A stretch of 64,000 nt of DNA, from contig NZ_NSFT01000003.1 of NCBI RefSeq assembly GCF_002294725.1, forward strand, positions 124,001 through 188,000, in the 5' to 3' direction. A model generated the notes under the pieces. It saw only the letters and a list, made by a program, of their open reading frames with translations, did no database searches and had not been told where the DNA came from. Positions 30,552 to 39,966 of the stretch are shown here, in pieces (within the stretch, counting starts at the first letter, position 1; the number at the start of each line of letters is the position of its first letter). The translations under genes and the position numbers were made by a program. This DNA comes from Mesorhizobium sp. WSM4313. Lineage in GTDB: Bacteria > Pseudomonadota > Alphaproteobacteria > Rhizobiales > Rhizobiaceae.

Positions 30552-32099
30552 ATGACAGGTTCCATACTCATAGTCGATGACGATCCGGTGCAGCGCAGGC
30601 TGGTCGAGGCCGCGTTGACCAAGTTCGGCCACACCGCGATCGTCACGGATAGCGGCGCCGCCGGCCTCGACGTGCTCGACGGGCCGAACGCGCGCGAGGT
30701 CTCGGTCGTCATTCTCGATCTCGTCATGCCCGGCCTCGACGGCATCGGCGTGCTGAAGGCGATGCGCGAGCGCGCCATCAACATCCCCGTCATCGTGCAG
30801 ACCGCCCAGGGCGGAATCGAAACCGTCGTCTCGGCGATGCGGCACGGCGCCTTCGACTTCGTCGTCAAGCCGGCCTCGCCTGACAGGCTGCAGACCGCGA
30901 TCTCCAACGCGCTCAAGGTGGAAGCCGTCGAGGACGAGATGAAGCGTGCGTCGCGGCGGCGCGGCGGCGGCCACCTCACCTTCAAGGACATGATCACGCG
31001 CAGCCCGGCAATGGACCGCGTGATACGCCTCGGGCAGAAGGCGGCGGCCTCCAACATCCCAATCCTGATCGAGGGCGAATCCGGCGTCGGCAAGGAACTG
31101 GTGGCGCGCGCCATCCAGGGCAGCGGCGACCGCCGCTCAAAGCCCTTCGTCACCGTCAATTGCGGCGCTATCCCCGACAATCTGGTCGAATCGATCCTGT
31201 TCGGCCATGAGAAGGGCTCCTTCACCGGCGCAACGGACAAGCACATCGGCAAGTTCGTCGAGGCGAATTCCGGTACGCTGTTCCTCGACGAGATCGGCGA
31301 CCTGCCGCTCGACGTCCAGGTCAAGCTTTTGCGTGCCGTGCAGGAAGGCGAGGTCGATCCGGTCGGCGGCCGCTCGACCGTCAAGGTCGATATAAGGCTG
31401 ATCTCGGCCACGCACCGCAACCTTCTGCAGCAGGTGAAGGACGGCAAGTTCCGCGAGGACCTGTTCTACCGGCTGAACGTCTACCCGATCTTCGTGCCGC
31501 CGCTGCGCGACCGCCGCGACGACATTCCCTACCTGGTCCGGCATTTCATGGAAAAGGTCGCTCCGACCGATCCGCGCCGCCGCCTTGCCGGCATATCGGC
31601 CACGGCGCTTGCGATGCTCCAGGCCTATGACTGGCCGGGCAACATCCGCCAGCTGGAGAATGCGGTCTTCCGGGCGTCGGTGCTTGCCGAGGGCGACGTG
31701 CTGACCGAGGAGGAATTCCCGCAGATCCGTGCGCAGGTGGAAGGAACGGTCAATCTCGGAGCGGAACCGGCATCCGCCATCGCCGATACCGTTGCGGACA
31801 CGACTCGGCAAGGGGATGAGACTGTCGCAGATGCAATGGGAGCCGGCTTGTCCGACGGCGAAGCGTCAGCCAGGCCGCAGCCGCGTTTCGGAACGCTCCG
31901 TGCGCTCGATGAGCGCGGCAATGTGCGGGCGCTGGCCGACGTCGAGCTCGAGATGATCAAGCTTGCGATCGACCATTACAACGGCCAGATGAGCGAAGTC
32001 GCCCGGCGATTGGGCATCGGCCGCTCGACGCTCTACCGCAAGTTGAAGGAATATGGCATTGATCCCGAAGCTGGTCGCGTCGACCGGCTTGCCTCATGA
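30552..32099 (+). CDS. Orphan NtrC-type response regulator with variant GSFTGA loop
   Basis: 515 residues: a receiver domain (1-120; phospho-acceptor Asp56 in 'VILDLVMPG', Lys in 'VVKPASP'), an AAA+ sigma-54 interaction domain (about 143-375; Walker A 'GESGVGKE' 174-181, Walker B 'LFLDEIGD'), a low-complexity linker of about 50 residues, and a C-terminal Fis-type helix-turn-helix ('EVARRLGIGRSTLYRKLKEY'). The sigma-54 contact loop reads GSFTGA (222-227) instead of GAFTGA. No histidine kinase gene is adjacent. The target genes are unknown; the DUF882 gene downstream is a candidate by position only. Confidence 0.9.
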   Translation: MTGSILIVDDDPVQRRLVEAALTKFGHTAIVTDSGAAGLDVLDGPNAREVSVVILDLVMPGLDGIGVLKAMRERAINIPVIVQTAQGGIETVVSAMRHGAFDFVVKPASPDRLQTAISNALKVEAVEDEMKRASRRRGGGHLTFKDMITRSPAMDRVIRLGQKAAASNIPILIEGESGVGKELVARAIQGSGDRRSKPFVTVNCGAIPDNLVESILFGHEKGSFTGATDKHIGKFVEANSGTLFLDEIGDLPLDVQVKLLRAVQEGEVDPVGGRSTVKVDIRLISATHRNLLQQVKDGKFREDLFYRLNVYPIFVPPLRDRRDDIPYLVRHFMEKVAPTDPRRRLAGISATALAMLQAYDWPGNIRQLENAVFRASVLAEGDVLTEEEFPQIRAQVEGTVNLGAEPASAIADTVADTTRQGDETVADAMGAGLSDGEASARPQPRFGTLRALDERGNVRALADVELEMIKLAIDHYNGQMSEVARRLGIGRSTLYRKLKEYGIDPEAGRVDRLAS

Positions 32100-32478
32100 G
32101 GGGCAAGCCTCGAACCAGCTTGCCTGCCTAAAATCCGAATCAAATTGTCGCTTTTGACCTGAAAACGCTGGGTTTTCAGCGGTTGGCGTTGCCGAGGATC
32201 ACGCATTAACGCTAACGGTAACAGATCGTGTTCTCGGCGAGGCCGGATTCTTGATATAAACCAGCGGTTTACCACGAAATGCTGTGCATCATTTTTGACG
32301 GGATATCGCCACGGTGTTACCGCATTTCGGCTTCAATAAACGATGATTAACCATTAGGATCGATATTCGGATGTGAAAACGACGCATCCGTTTGGTCAAA
32401 TCCGGGGACAAACGGCAGCCTGCAAGGCCATTTGATTTGAACAAAGTCGAACGACACAACAACGGGCGGCATTTTCAC
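32100..32478. other. 379-bp intergenic region
   Basis: No gene is supported here. It holds a perfect 8-bp inverted repeat, ctgaaaac-gctgg-gttttcag (32159-32179), without a T-run, and AT-richer sequence after 32200 that probably carries the promoter of the DUF882 gene. I cannot point to a convincing -35/-10 pair. Confidence 0.4.
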
Positions 32479-34335
32479 ATGAGCGTCTGGCCGAGGTGGC
32501 TGGCGTTCGTGATTTTGGCCGTCGGTTTTCTGTCCGCGGCGACGTCGGGCGCCCGGGCCGAGGTTCGTACGCTCAAGCTCTATCACCTGCACACCCACGA
32601 GAAGGCCGAGATCGTCTACAAGCGCAATGGTCGCTACGATCCCGAAGGCCTGCGCAAGATCAACATCATCCTGCGCGACTGGCGCCGCAACGAGCCGACC
32701 AAGATGGACCCGCGGCTGCTCGACCTCGTCTGGGAAGCCTATCGCGAAAGCGGCGCGACCGACTATATCCAGGTCGTCTGCGGCTATCGCTCGCCGTCGA
32801 CCAACGCGCTGTTGCGCTCGCGCAGCCGCGGCGTCGCCGAGAAGAGCCAGCACATGCTAGGCAAGGCGATGGATTTCTACATCCCCGGCGTGCCGTTGAA
32901 GAAACTGCGCAACATCGGCCTCAAGATGCAGGGCGGCGGCGTCGGCTATTACCCGACTTCCGGTTCGCCCTTCGTGCATATGGATGTCGGCAACGTGCGC
33001 CATTGGCCGGGCATCAGCCGCCAGGAACTGGTCAGCCTGTTCCCCAACGGCAAGACGCTGCATGTGCCGAGCGACGGACGCCCGCTGCCCGGCTATGAGC
33101 AAGCAGTGGCAGCGTATCAGGCCCGCAAGGGGGCCGGCACCCCGAACATCGAACTGGCCAGCGCCGGCGGCTCGACCAAGCGCTCCGGCGGCCTGCTTGC
33201 GGCCTTGTTCGGCGGCGGTGCCGACGAGGCCGACGACGCCGCCGACGAAAGTGCCCCGGCGCCCCAGCGGAAAGCCGTGAAGCAGGTTCAGGTCGCTACT
33301 GCTGCCACGGCACGCGACAGCAATCTTCCGGGCATCGCGATTGTTTCGCCGAAGGATGCCAAGCGCGCCAGCATCCCGCAGATCGCGGATGACGGCGCCG
33401 ACGAGCAACAGCAGGATACGCCGGAGACGATCATCGCCGCCCTGCCGCCCAAGGAAATCCCGCTGCCCGATTTCGCGCCGCGTCCGAAGGTTGATGTCGG
33501 CCAGCAGACGCCGCAGAACGTGCCGTTCGCCATGGCGGATGCCTCGGCGACGACGGAGCAGGCGGTTTCGACTGCGCAGGCGCCGGTGCCGGACAAGGTT
33601 CCGTTCGCCACGGCCAGCGCCGCCGAGGCCGCGAGCACCGATCCGGCCCAGGTAGCGGTCAACAACATCCCGCTGCCAACCTGGCGTCCCGACCGCTCGG
33701 CGACGCCGGCCGATCTGGCGCCGAAGGACAAGAGCGTGCTTCTGGCGCTGGCCGAAACCGCTTCGCAGGACAAGAGCGCGACCGACGCGTTCTCCGTGCT
33801 GCCGACCGCCCGGCCGCAGCCCGGCAAGCAGGACGAGGTCAAAGCCGTCCTCGAACAGGCCAATGCCACCGTCGAGGCCGATGGCGTCGGCGTCGCCGAA
33901 TATCAGCTTGCGTCGCTGACCGAGCCGGAGCCGCGCTCCGCGTTCAACGACCCGTCGGGCGTCGATGCGGCCTCGCCGCGCCAGGCCATTGCCGCGCTCC
34001 CGGCCGGGAGCGATCCGGCGCAGGCAATTGGCGCCGGCGTGAAGACGACGGCCAAGGAAGCCAGGGCGTCTGCCCACGATCTGAAGCCCGGGCCCAAGGC
34101 CATGGTGGTGGCGACGCCGCCGCAAGCCGCGCGCTGGGCGCTGGGCAGCGGCGTCAACATTGCCACGGTATCCGACCCGACGACAGCGCCGCGCTATGCC
34201 TACAACATCGTGCATACGCCGCCGAGCGAAGTGTATACGGCCGGCTTCCAGGCGGATGGCGGGGTGCCGGACGCAAGCCGGTTCACGGGCAACGCGGTGA
34301 AGTTCCTCTCGGTCGCGCGTTTCCAGACGAAATAG
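32479..34335 (+). CDS. DUF882 (M15-like) exported murein peptidase with long low-complexity tail
   Basis: 618 residues from the ATG at 32479. A signal peptide (residues 8-28) precedes the DUF882/YcbK-type domain (about 29-190), whose zinc ligands are visible as His125 and Asp132 in 'SQHMLGKAMDFY' and His167 in 'PFVHMDVG'. 'VVCGYRSPSTNALLRS' is the conserved R-S loop. Such proteins resemble D,D/L,D-carboxypeptidases acting on peptidoglycan. The remaining 420 residues are Ala/Pro/Asp-rich with recurring short motifs ('VPFAMA', 'VPFATA', 'IPLPDF', 'IPLPTW'). Usual family members are nearer 180-300 residues, so the tail is notable. Confidence 0.85.
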   Translation: MSVWPRWLAFVILAVGFLSAATSGARAEVRTLKLYHLHTHEKAEIVYKRNGRYDPEGLRKINIILRDWRRNEPTKMDPRLLDLVWEAYRESGATDYIQVVCGYRSPSTNALLRSRSRGVAEKSQHMLGKAMDFYIPGVPLKKLRNIGLKMQGGGVGYYPTSGSPFVHMDVGNVRHWPGISRQELVSLFPNGKTLHVPSDGRPLPGYEQAVAAYQARKGAGTPNIELASAGGSTKRSGGLLAALFGGGADEADDAADESAPAPQRKAVKQVQVATAATARDSNLPGIAIVSPKDAKRASIPQIADDGADEQQQDTPETIIAALPPKEIPLPDFAPRPKVDVGQQTPQNVPFAMADASATTEQAVSTAQAPVPDKVPFATASAAEAASTDPAQVAVNNIPLPTWRPDRSATPADLAPKDKSVLLALAETASQDKSATDAFSVLPTARPQPGKQDEVKAVLEQANATVEADGVGVAEYQLASLTEPEPRSAFNDPSGVDAASPRQAIAALPAGSDPAQAIGAGVKTTAKEARASAHDLKPGPKAMVVATPPQAARWALGSGVNIATVSDPTTAPRYAYNIVHTPPSEVYTAGFQADGGVPDASRFTGNAVKFLSVARFQTK

Positions 34336-34355
34336 GCGAGCCAGCGTGGCCGCTG

Positions 34356-34388
34356 AAAAGCCGCGTTGGCCCGCCAGCGCGGCTTTTG
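34356..34388. terminator. Bidirectional terminator between DUF882 gene and eda
   Basis: aaaagccgcg / cgcggctttt pair perfectly over 10 bp around a 12-nt loop; A-run on one side and T-run on the other serve both convergent genes. Confidence 0.88.
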
Positions 34389-34407
34389 CTTTATGGCGGC
34401 GGACCGA

Positions 34408-35046
34408 TTACTTCTTGAGCTTGCTTGCCTCACGCGCCAGCGCTTCGATCTCGTCCCACTTGCCGGCCTTGATGAGATCGTCGGGCGCGACCCAGGAGCC
34501 GCCGACGCAGACGACGTTCGGCAGGCTCAGATAGTCGGCGGCGTTCTTGGCCGTGATGCCGCCGGTCGGGCAGAATTTCACGTCGGCCAGCGGCGAGGCG
34601 AAGGCTTTCAGCGAAGCGATGCCGCCGGACTGCTCGGCCGGGAAAAATTTCAGGAAGCGCAGGCCGGCTTCGCGGGCGGCCATGATCTCGCCGGGCGTGA
34701 TGGCGCCGGGCAAAAGCGGCACCTGGCTGTCCTTGGCAGCGTCGAGAAGCTGGCTGGTGATGCCTGGGCTGACGATGAATTTCGAGCCGGCGGCGGCCGC
34801 TTCATCGAACTGCCTGGCATCGAGAATGGTGCCGGCGCCGACAACCGCGTCCTCAACCTCGGCCGCGACGCGGCGGATCGCCTCCAGCGCGCCGGCGGTG
34901 CGCAGCGTGATCTCGATGGCCCGCAAGCCGCCGCGCGACAAAGCGCGGGCGAGCGGCACCGCATCGGCGACATTGGCAATCTTGAGCACCGGGATGACCG
35001 GCTGACCATTGAGGAGCGACAGGAGCTTTTCGGTCTTGCTGGTCAT
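34408..35046 (-). CDS. eda: KDPG/KHG aldolase (2-dehydro-3-deoxy-phosphogluconate aldolase)
   Basis: 212 residues, standard length. The Schiff-base lysine is K133 in 'LRFLKFFPAEQSGG', and the catalytic Glu45 lies in 'AIEITLRT'. 'VGAGTILD' and 'CPTGGITAKN' form the phosphate-binding part of the TIM barrel. It splits KDPG into pyruvate and glyceraldehyde-3-phosphate, the last step of the Entner-Doudoroff pathway, the main sugar route in rhizobia. It is not next to edd or zwf here. It is divergent from trhO. Confidence 0.96.
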   Translation of the reverse strand: MTSKTEKLLSLLNGQPVIPVLKIANVADAVPLARALSRGGLRAIEITLRTAGALEAIRRVAAEVEDAVVGAGTILDARQFDEAAAAGSKFIVSPGITSQLLDAAKDSQVPLLPGAITPGEIMAAREAGLRFLKFFPAEQSGGIASLKAFASPLADVKFCPTGGITAKNAADYLSLPNVVCVGGSWVAPDDLIKAGKWDEIEALAREASKLKK

Positions 35047-35196
35047 GTGCTGGTCTCCAATTCGATCGTTTTAAACCGATTAGCAGAAGGGTTCGCTCAA
35101 GTCCACGGAGCCCAGCGTGTCGCTATGCCGCGCAACGGGTCGTGCGCCGCGTGAACTTTCTTTGCCTTGAAACAGCTTTGACCACAGTCTAGTGGC

Positions 35197-36132
35197 ATGG
35201 CCATGACGACAACCAAGGAAATTCAGCCCATCCGTGTCGCCGCGCTTTACAAATTCGCGCGGCTCGACGGATACGAGGCCTTGCGCGCGCCGCTCGCCGC
35301 CTTCTGTTGCGGGCGCGGCATCAAGGGCACGCTGCTGCTGGCGCATGAAGGCATCAACGGCACCGTCGCCGGCAGCGAGGAGGCGATCGCCTCGCTCATC
35401 GACCATCTCCAGGCCATCGAAAACCTAGCAGGTCTGGAAGTCAAATACAGCAGCGCCGCAGAGATGCCGTTCCACCGCATGAAGGTGCGGCTGAAGCGCG
35501 AGATCGTCACCATGGGCGTCGAGGACATCGATCCGAAGGCGAGCGCCGGCACCTATGTCGCGCCGGCCGACTGGAACGCGCTGATATCGGATGCCGACAC
35601 GCTCGTCATCGACACGCGCAACGCCTACGAAGTCTCGCTCGGCACTTTCCGGGGCGCGGTCGATCCCAAGACCACCAGCTTCCGCGAGTTCCCCGCCTGG
35701 GTCGAGCAGCATCGTGGAGAGCTCGATGGCCGCAAGGTGGCGATGTTCTGCACCGGCGGCATTCGCTGCGAGAAGGCGACGGCCTATGTGAAGTCGCTCG
35801 GCCTCAAAAACGTTTTCCATCTCAAGGGCGGCATCCTGAAATATCTGGAGGACGTGCCGGCCGAAGAGAGCCTCTGGCAAGGCGAATGTTTCGTGTTCGA
35901 CGAGCGGGTCTCCGTCTCGCATGGTCTGGTCGAGGGGGAAGCGGAGCTCTGCCGGGCCTGCCGGCATCCGCTGACGGTCGAGGACCGGCTGTCGCCGAAA
36001 TACGCAATCGGCGTCTCATGCCCGCATTGCTTTGAAGTGCGGTCCGACGAGGATCGCGAGCGCTATGCCGAACGCCACCGCCAGGTCGAGCTGGCGCAAG
36101 CGCGCGGCGGCAAGCGCCATATCGGCAATTAG
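35197..36132 (+). CDS. trhO: tRNA uridine(34) hydroxylase TrhO (rhodanese family, YceA)
   Basis: 311 residues. An N-terminal ferredoxin-like domain ('[15 protein letters not shown]') is followed by a rhodanese domain (about 125-225) with active-site Cys185 in '[12 protein letters not shown]', and a C-terminal cysteine-rich part ('CRACRHPL' and 'CPHC') likely to bind zinc. The enzyme hydroxylates U34 of certain tRNAs as the first step to 5-methoxyuridine-type wobble modifications. The second codon pair gives M-A-M; either methionine could start. Confidence 0.94.
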   Translation: MAMTTTKEIQPIRVAALYKFARLDGYEALRAPLAAFCCGRGIKGTLLLAHEGINGTVAGSEEAIASLIDHLQAIENLAGLEVKYSSAAEMPFHRMKVRLKREIVTMGVEDIDPKASAGTYVAPADWNALISDADTLVIDTRNAYEVSLGTFRGAVDPKTTSFREFPAWVEQHRGELDGRKVAMFCTGGIRCEKATAYVKSLGLKNVFHLKGGILKYLEDVPAEESLWQGECFVFDERVSVSHGLVEGEAELCRACRHPLTVEDRLSPKYAIGVSCPHCFEVRSDEDRERYAERHRQVELAQARGGKRHIGN

Positions 36133-36255
36133 AGCGGCCAGCTCTGCGAGCGAAAAGCTGCCCCCGTCATTGTAATGTCGATGCACGGGGCCTACCTCTT
36201 GCCGGTCCGAAACCCTGCCCGGGCGCGTTCGGCCGGGCCCATTCTGGAGGCATTG

Positions 36256-36987
36256 ATGCTCGATCCCAAGAAGCTGCTCGACGACCTTCTCGGCTCGCAA
36301 ATCCCCGGGACCGGCTCGACTGTCCGTGACAAGGCGGGGCAGGCGGTGCAGATGGCAAAGGACAATCCGCTCGCCGCCGGCGCGCTGGCAGCCGTGCTGC
36401 TCGGCACCGGCACTGGCCGGCAGGTCACGGGCGCGGCCGTCAAGCTCGGCGGCCTGGCTGCGATCGGAGGCCTCGCCTATAAGGCTTATCAGAACTACAA
36501 GGCCGGCAAGGAGCCGGCGCAGGCGCCGGCCGCCGGCGAGCCGGAGCTGCTGCCGCCGCCGGCCGACACCGCCTTCCATCCCTCGCAGGCGCCGCAGGGC
36601 GAGGCCGAGTTCACGCTGACGCTGGTCAGGGCGATGATCTCGGCGGCGAAGGCCGACGGCCATGTCGACGATGACGAGCGCAAGAAGATCGCCGACAAGC
36701 TCAAGCTCGCGGGCATGGGCGCCGAAGCGGAAAAATTCCTGCTTGCGGAGCTCGAAAGCCCGCTCGATCTCGACGCGCTGATCGCCGGCGCCAAGACCGA
36801 TGCGCAGAAGCTCGAACTCTACACCGCCTCGCGGCTCACCATCGATCCCGACACGCGCACCGAGCGCGGTTATCTCGACCTGCTCGCCGGCCGCCTCGGC
36901 CTGCCGGACGCCCTGGTCGATCATGTCGAGGCGACGGTTTCGGCGGCCAAGGTGCCGGCGGGAACGGCGTCCAATTCACCGTGGTGA
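36256..36987 (+). CDS. DUF533 (TerB-like) protein
   Basis: 243 residues; the ATG at 36256 has 'tggagg' at the right distance. The N-terminus 'MLDPKKLLDDLLGSQ' and a glycine-rich hydrophobic hairpin ('GALAAVLLGTGTG', 'KLGGLAAIGGLAYKAYQNYK') are typical of DUF533. A C-terminal alpha-helical TerB-like domain follows ('LVRAMISAAKADGHVDDDER'), carrying the acidic D-G-x-x-D-x-x-E pattern seen in TerB metal-binding proteins. The function is unknown; some relatives are inner-membrane associated. It lies 123 bp after trhO on the same strand and has a terminator downstream. Confidence 0.83.
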   Translation: MLDPKKLLDDLLGSQIPGTGSTVRDKAGQAVQMAKDNPLAAGALAAVLLGTGTGRQVTGAAVKLGGLAAIGGLAYKAYQNYKAGKEPAQAPAAGEPELLPPPADTAFHPSQAPQGEAEFTLTLVRAMISAAKADGHVDDDERKKIADKLKLAGMGAEAEKFLLAELESPLDLDALIAGAKTDAQKLELYTASRLTIDPDTRTERGYLDLLAGRLGLPDALVDHVEATVSAAKVPAGTASNSPW

Positions 36988-37108
36988 TTCGGCGTGGTAA
37001 ACGTCCTTCGGGGACGCCTTGCCGGTCGTTAATCTTCCGTTAACCCAGCAAGCGCATCATTCTAATCAGTCGGACCGGCTTTTCTTCCTCCCAAGCGCGG
37101 TTCAGATC

Positions 37109-37137
37109 GGGGCGGTCGCCAATGGCCGCCCTTTTTG
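37109..37137 (+). terminator. Terminator after the DUF533 gene
   Basis: gggcgg / ccgccc stem (with possible inner pairing) followed directly by five T residues, 120 bp after the stop. Confidence 0.75.
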
Positions 37138-37225
37138 TTGGCCTTTCTTTATTGCCAACAGCGGCTTGCCATGACCCCATGCATTTGCGATGCCACGTCT
37201 TTCCATCCATGACCGGAGGACGGCG

Positions 37226-37987
37226 ATGACAGCCATAGCAGAGAAGACCGCCATCGTTACCGGCGCCGGCACCGGCATCGGCAAGAGCGTCGCGGCGGCG
37301 CTGCTCAAGGCAGGCTGGAACACGGTGTTCTGCGGCCGCCGCAAGACGCTGCTGGATGAGGCGATCGCAGAGGCGGGGAAGACGCAGGCCAAGGCATTGG
37401 CCATCGCCTGCGACATCAGCAAGGCCGAGGAAGTCGACGACATGTTCGAGACCGTGCTCGAAGGCTTCGGCCGCGTCGACCTGCTCTTCAACAATGCCGG
37501 CATGGGCTACAAGTCGACGCTGATCGACGAGATTCCGGTCGAGGTGTGGAACGACGTCGTCGGCGTCAATCTCACCGGATCGTTCCTGTGCGCTCGCGCA
37601 GCCTTCGGTGCGATGCGGCGGCAGAAGCCGATGGGCGGCCGGATCATCAACAACGGCTCGGTGTCGGCCTATGCACCGCGCCCGGGCTCAGCGCCCTATA
37701 CGGCGACCAAGCACGCGATCACCGGGCTCACGAAGACGCTGGCACTTGACGGCCGGCCCTTCGATATCGCCTGCGGCCAGATCGACATCGGCAATGCGCT
37801 GACCGAGATGGCGCAGCCGATGACGGTGGGCGTGCCGCAGGCCAATGGTTCGATCGCCGCCGAAGCGGTGATGGATGTGCAGCGCGTCGCCGACGCGGTG
37901 CTGCATATGGCCAGCCTGCCACTCGACGCCAACGTGTTGTTCATGACGGTGATGGCGACGAAGATGCCATTCGTCGGGCGCGGATGA
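37226..37987 (+). CDS. SDR family oxidoreductase
   Basis: 253 residues from the ATG at 37226, preceded by 'ggagga'. Classical short-chain dehydrogenase motifs are seen: cofactor loop 'TGAGTGIG' (12-19), 'NNAG' (89-92), and the catalytic Ser145, Tyr158 and Lys162 ('YTATK'). Arg38 and Arg39 after the second strand ('CGRRK') suggest NADP(H). The substrate is not predictable. It is convergent with the aminotransferase gene, with 12 bp between stops. Confidence 0.9.
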   Translation: MTAIAEKTAIVTGAGTGIGKSVAAALLKAGWNTVFCGRRKTLLDEAIAEAGKTQAKALAIACDISKAEEVDDMFETVLEGFGRVDLLFNNAGMGYKSTLIDEIPVEVWNDVVGVNLTGSFLCARAAFGAMRRQKPMGGRIINNGSVSAYAPRPGSAPYTATKHAITGLTKTLALDGRPFDIACGQIDIGNALTEMAQPMTVGVPQANGSIAAEAVMDVQRVADAVLHMASLPLDANVLFMTVMATKMPFVGRG

Positions 37988-37999
37988 GCGCTTGATCGA

Positions 38000-39184
38000 T
38001 CACTTGTTCAGGAACGCCTCGATCCGCTCCAGCGCGCGCAGGATGTTCTCCTCCGAATTGGCATAGGAAAGCCGGATATAGCCTTCGCCGAGAACGCCGA
38101 AATCGGGGCCGCCGATGAGCGCCACGCCGGCGTCTTCCAACAGCGCCGAGGCGAGCTTCTTCGCCTTCCAGCCAGTCTTCGAGACATTGGGGAAGGCATA
38201 GAAGGCGCCCTTCGGCGTGATGCAGGAAATGCCCGGGAGCGCGTTCAGCCCTTCGACCACGATCTTCCTGCGATTGTCGAAGGCGCGCATCATCTTTTCG
38301 ACATCGTCCTGCGGACCGTCGATCGCGGCGATGCCGGCGAACTGGCTCGGCGCGTTGACGCAGGACCAGCAGTTCACCGCCAGCTTGCGAACCTTGTCAT
38401 AGAGATGCGCGCCCTTGTCGCCGTTCGGCCAGATCGACCAGCCCATGCGCCAGCCGGTCATCGCCCAGGTCTTCGACCAGCCGTTGAGCACGATCAGCCG
38501 GTCGCGGATCTCGGGGAAATTGAGTAGCGAGCAGTGGGTCTCGCCGTCATAGGTCATGACGTCGTAGATCTCGTCGGACATGATGGCGACCTCAGGGTGC
38601 TTCTCCAGGCCCTTGACCAGCTTCTCGATCTCGGCCCGCGGGGTAACGCCGCCGGTCGGATTGGCGGGCGAGTTGAGGATCAGCAGCCTGGTCCTGGGCG
38701 TGATCAGCGCCAGCGTCTCGTCGGCCGAGAAGGCAAAGCCGTTCTCCTCGCGGATCGGAACCGGCACCGGAGTGGCGCCGGTGAACTCGATCATCGAGCG
38801 GTAGATCGGAAAGCCGGGATCGGGGTAGAGGATCTCGGTGCCGGCCTCGCCGAACATCAGGATCGCGGCGAACATGGTCGGCTTGCCGCCGGGCAGGATC
38901 ATCACGTTCTCGGGCGACACCTCGACGCCGGTGGTGGTCAGCGTGCGGCGCACGACGGCCTCGCGGGTGGCCAAGAGGCCGTTTGCCGGCGTGTAGCCAT
39001 GGTGGCCGTCGCGCAGCGCCTTGATCGCCGCCTCGACGATGTGCTGCGGCGTCTTGAAGTCGGGCTGGCCGATGCCGAGGTTGACGATGTCGCGACCCTG
39101 ATGGGCAAGCGCGGTGGCCCTCGCCAGCACCGCGAAGGCATTTTCCTCGCCGAGACGGTCGAAGGCCGCGATCGTGTGGAGCAT
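38000..39184 (-). CDS. PLP-dependent aminotransferase, class I/II (aspartate aminotransferase-like)
   Basis: 394 residues from the ATG at 39184. Fold-type I signatures: 'IVNLGIGQPDF' near the N-terminus, 'NSPANPTGG' (171-179), 'MSDEIYDVMTYDG' (Asp and Tyr contacts), PLP-lysine K238 in 'NGWSKTWAMTGWRMGW', and the terminal carboxylate-binding Arg in 'GYIRLSYA'. The closest family is the aspartate/tyrosine-type aminotransferases, but substrate choice cannot be read. It is divergent from the GNAT gene with 76 bp between starts. Confidence 0.92.
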   Translation of the reverse strand: MLHTIAAFDRLGEENAFAVLARATALAHQGRDIVNLGIGQPDFKTPQHIVEAAIKALRDGHHGYTPANGLLATREAVVRRTLTTTGVEVSPENVMILPGGKPTMFAAILMFGEAGTEILYPDPGFPIYRSMIEFTGATPVPVPIREENGFAFSADETLALITPRTRLLILNSPANPTGGVTPRAEIEKLVKGLEKHPEVAIMSDEIYDVMTYDGETHCSLLNFPEIRDRLIVLNGWSKTWAMTGWRMGWSIWPNGDKGAHLYDKVRKLAVNCWSCVNAPSQFAGIAAIDGPQDDVEKMMRAFDNRRKIVVEGLNALPGISCITPKGAFYAFPNVSKTGWKAKKLASALLEDAGVALIGGPDFGVLGEGYIRLSYANSEENILRALERIEAFLNK

Positions 39185-39260
39185 TTTTCCCGATCCTGTG
39201 GTTCTTTCTGTGAGCGAGCGTTTTTGTGACCGTCCGCAGGCAAAAGTCAAACGGATTGGA

Positions 39261-39953
39261 ATGGCCGTGTCGGAAGATCTGAAGAATTGGCAGCCGCGCC
39301 CGCGGCCGGAGCGCAAAGCGATAGAGGGACGCACCGTCAGGCTCGAGCCGCTGAGCGCGGCAAAGCATGGCGACGGCCTCTACGAGGCCTCCTCGGTTTC
39401 GGATGCCGGCGGACGTTTCGCCTGGCTGCCGGACTATCCGCCAGAGACCCGCGCGGCCTTCCAGCCTTGGCTGGACAAGGCCGAAGCGAGCGAGGACCCG
39501 CTGTTCTTCACCGTCATCGACAAGGCGAGCCGCAAGGTCGCTGGGCGTCAGACGCTGATGCGCATCGACGCCGCCAACGGCGTCGGCGAGATCGGCAACA
39601 TCTATTGGGGTCCGCTGATCTCGCGCAAGCCGGCCGCGACCGAGGCGCAGTTCCTGTTTGCGAAATATCTCTTCGACGATCTCGGCTACCGCCGTTACGA
39701 GTGGAAGTGCAACAACCGCAACGAGCCCTCGAAGCGCGCCGCCGAGCGCTTCGGCTTCAGGTTCGAAGGCATTTTCCGGCAACACCTTGTGGTCAAGGGT
39801 GAAAACCGCGATACGGCGTGGTATTCGATCATTGACAAGGAGTGGCCGGCCTTGCGCAACGCCTATGAGGGCTGGCTCGATCCGGCGAATTTCGACCGCG
39901 AAGGCGCTCAGAAGCGGCGGCTCGAGGATTTCCGCGCTGATTTCGGCGCGTGA
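39261..39953 (+). CDS. GNAT family N-acetyltransferase (RimJ-like)
   Basis: 230 residues. The acetyl-CoA-binding region includes 'EIGNIYWGPLISRKPAATEA' and 'FLFAKYLFDDLGYRRYEWKC', and 'NEPSKRAAERFGFRFEGIFR' is the classic C-terminal GNAT motif of the RimJ/RimL group. It should acetylate an amine; the substrate is unknown. Only a weak ribosome site precedes the ATG at 39261. The CDF transporter gene starts 13 bp downstream, so the two are probably in one transcript. Confidence 0.87.
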   Translation: MAVSEDLKNWQPRPRPERKAIEGRTVRLEPLSAAKHGDGLYEASSVSDAGGRFAWLPDYPPETRAAFQPWLDKAEASEDPLFFTVIDKASRKVAGRQTLMRIDAANGVGEIGNIYWGPLISRKPAATEAQFLFAKYLFDDLGYRRYEWKCNNRNEPSKRAAERFGFRFEGIFRQHLVVKGENRDTAWYSIIDKEWPALRNAYEGWLDPANFDREGAQKRRLEDFRADFGA

Positions 39954-39966
39954 CAGGAGTTCAGCG

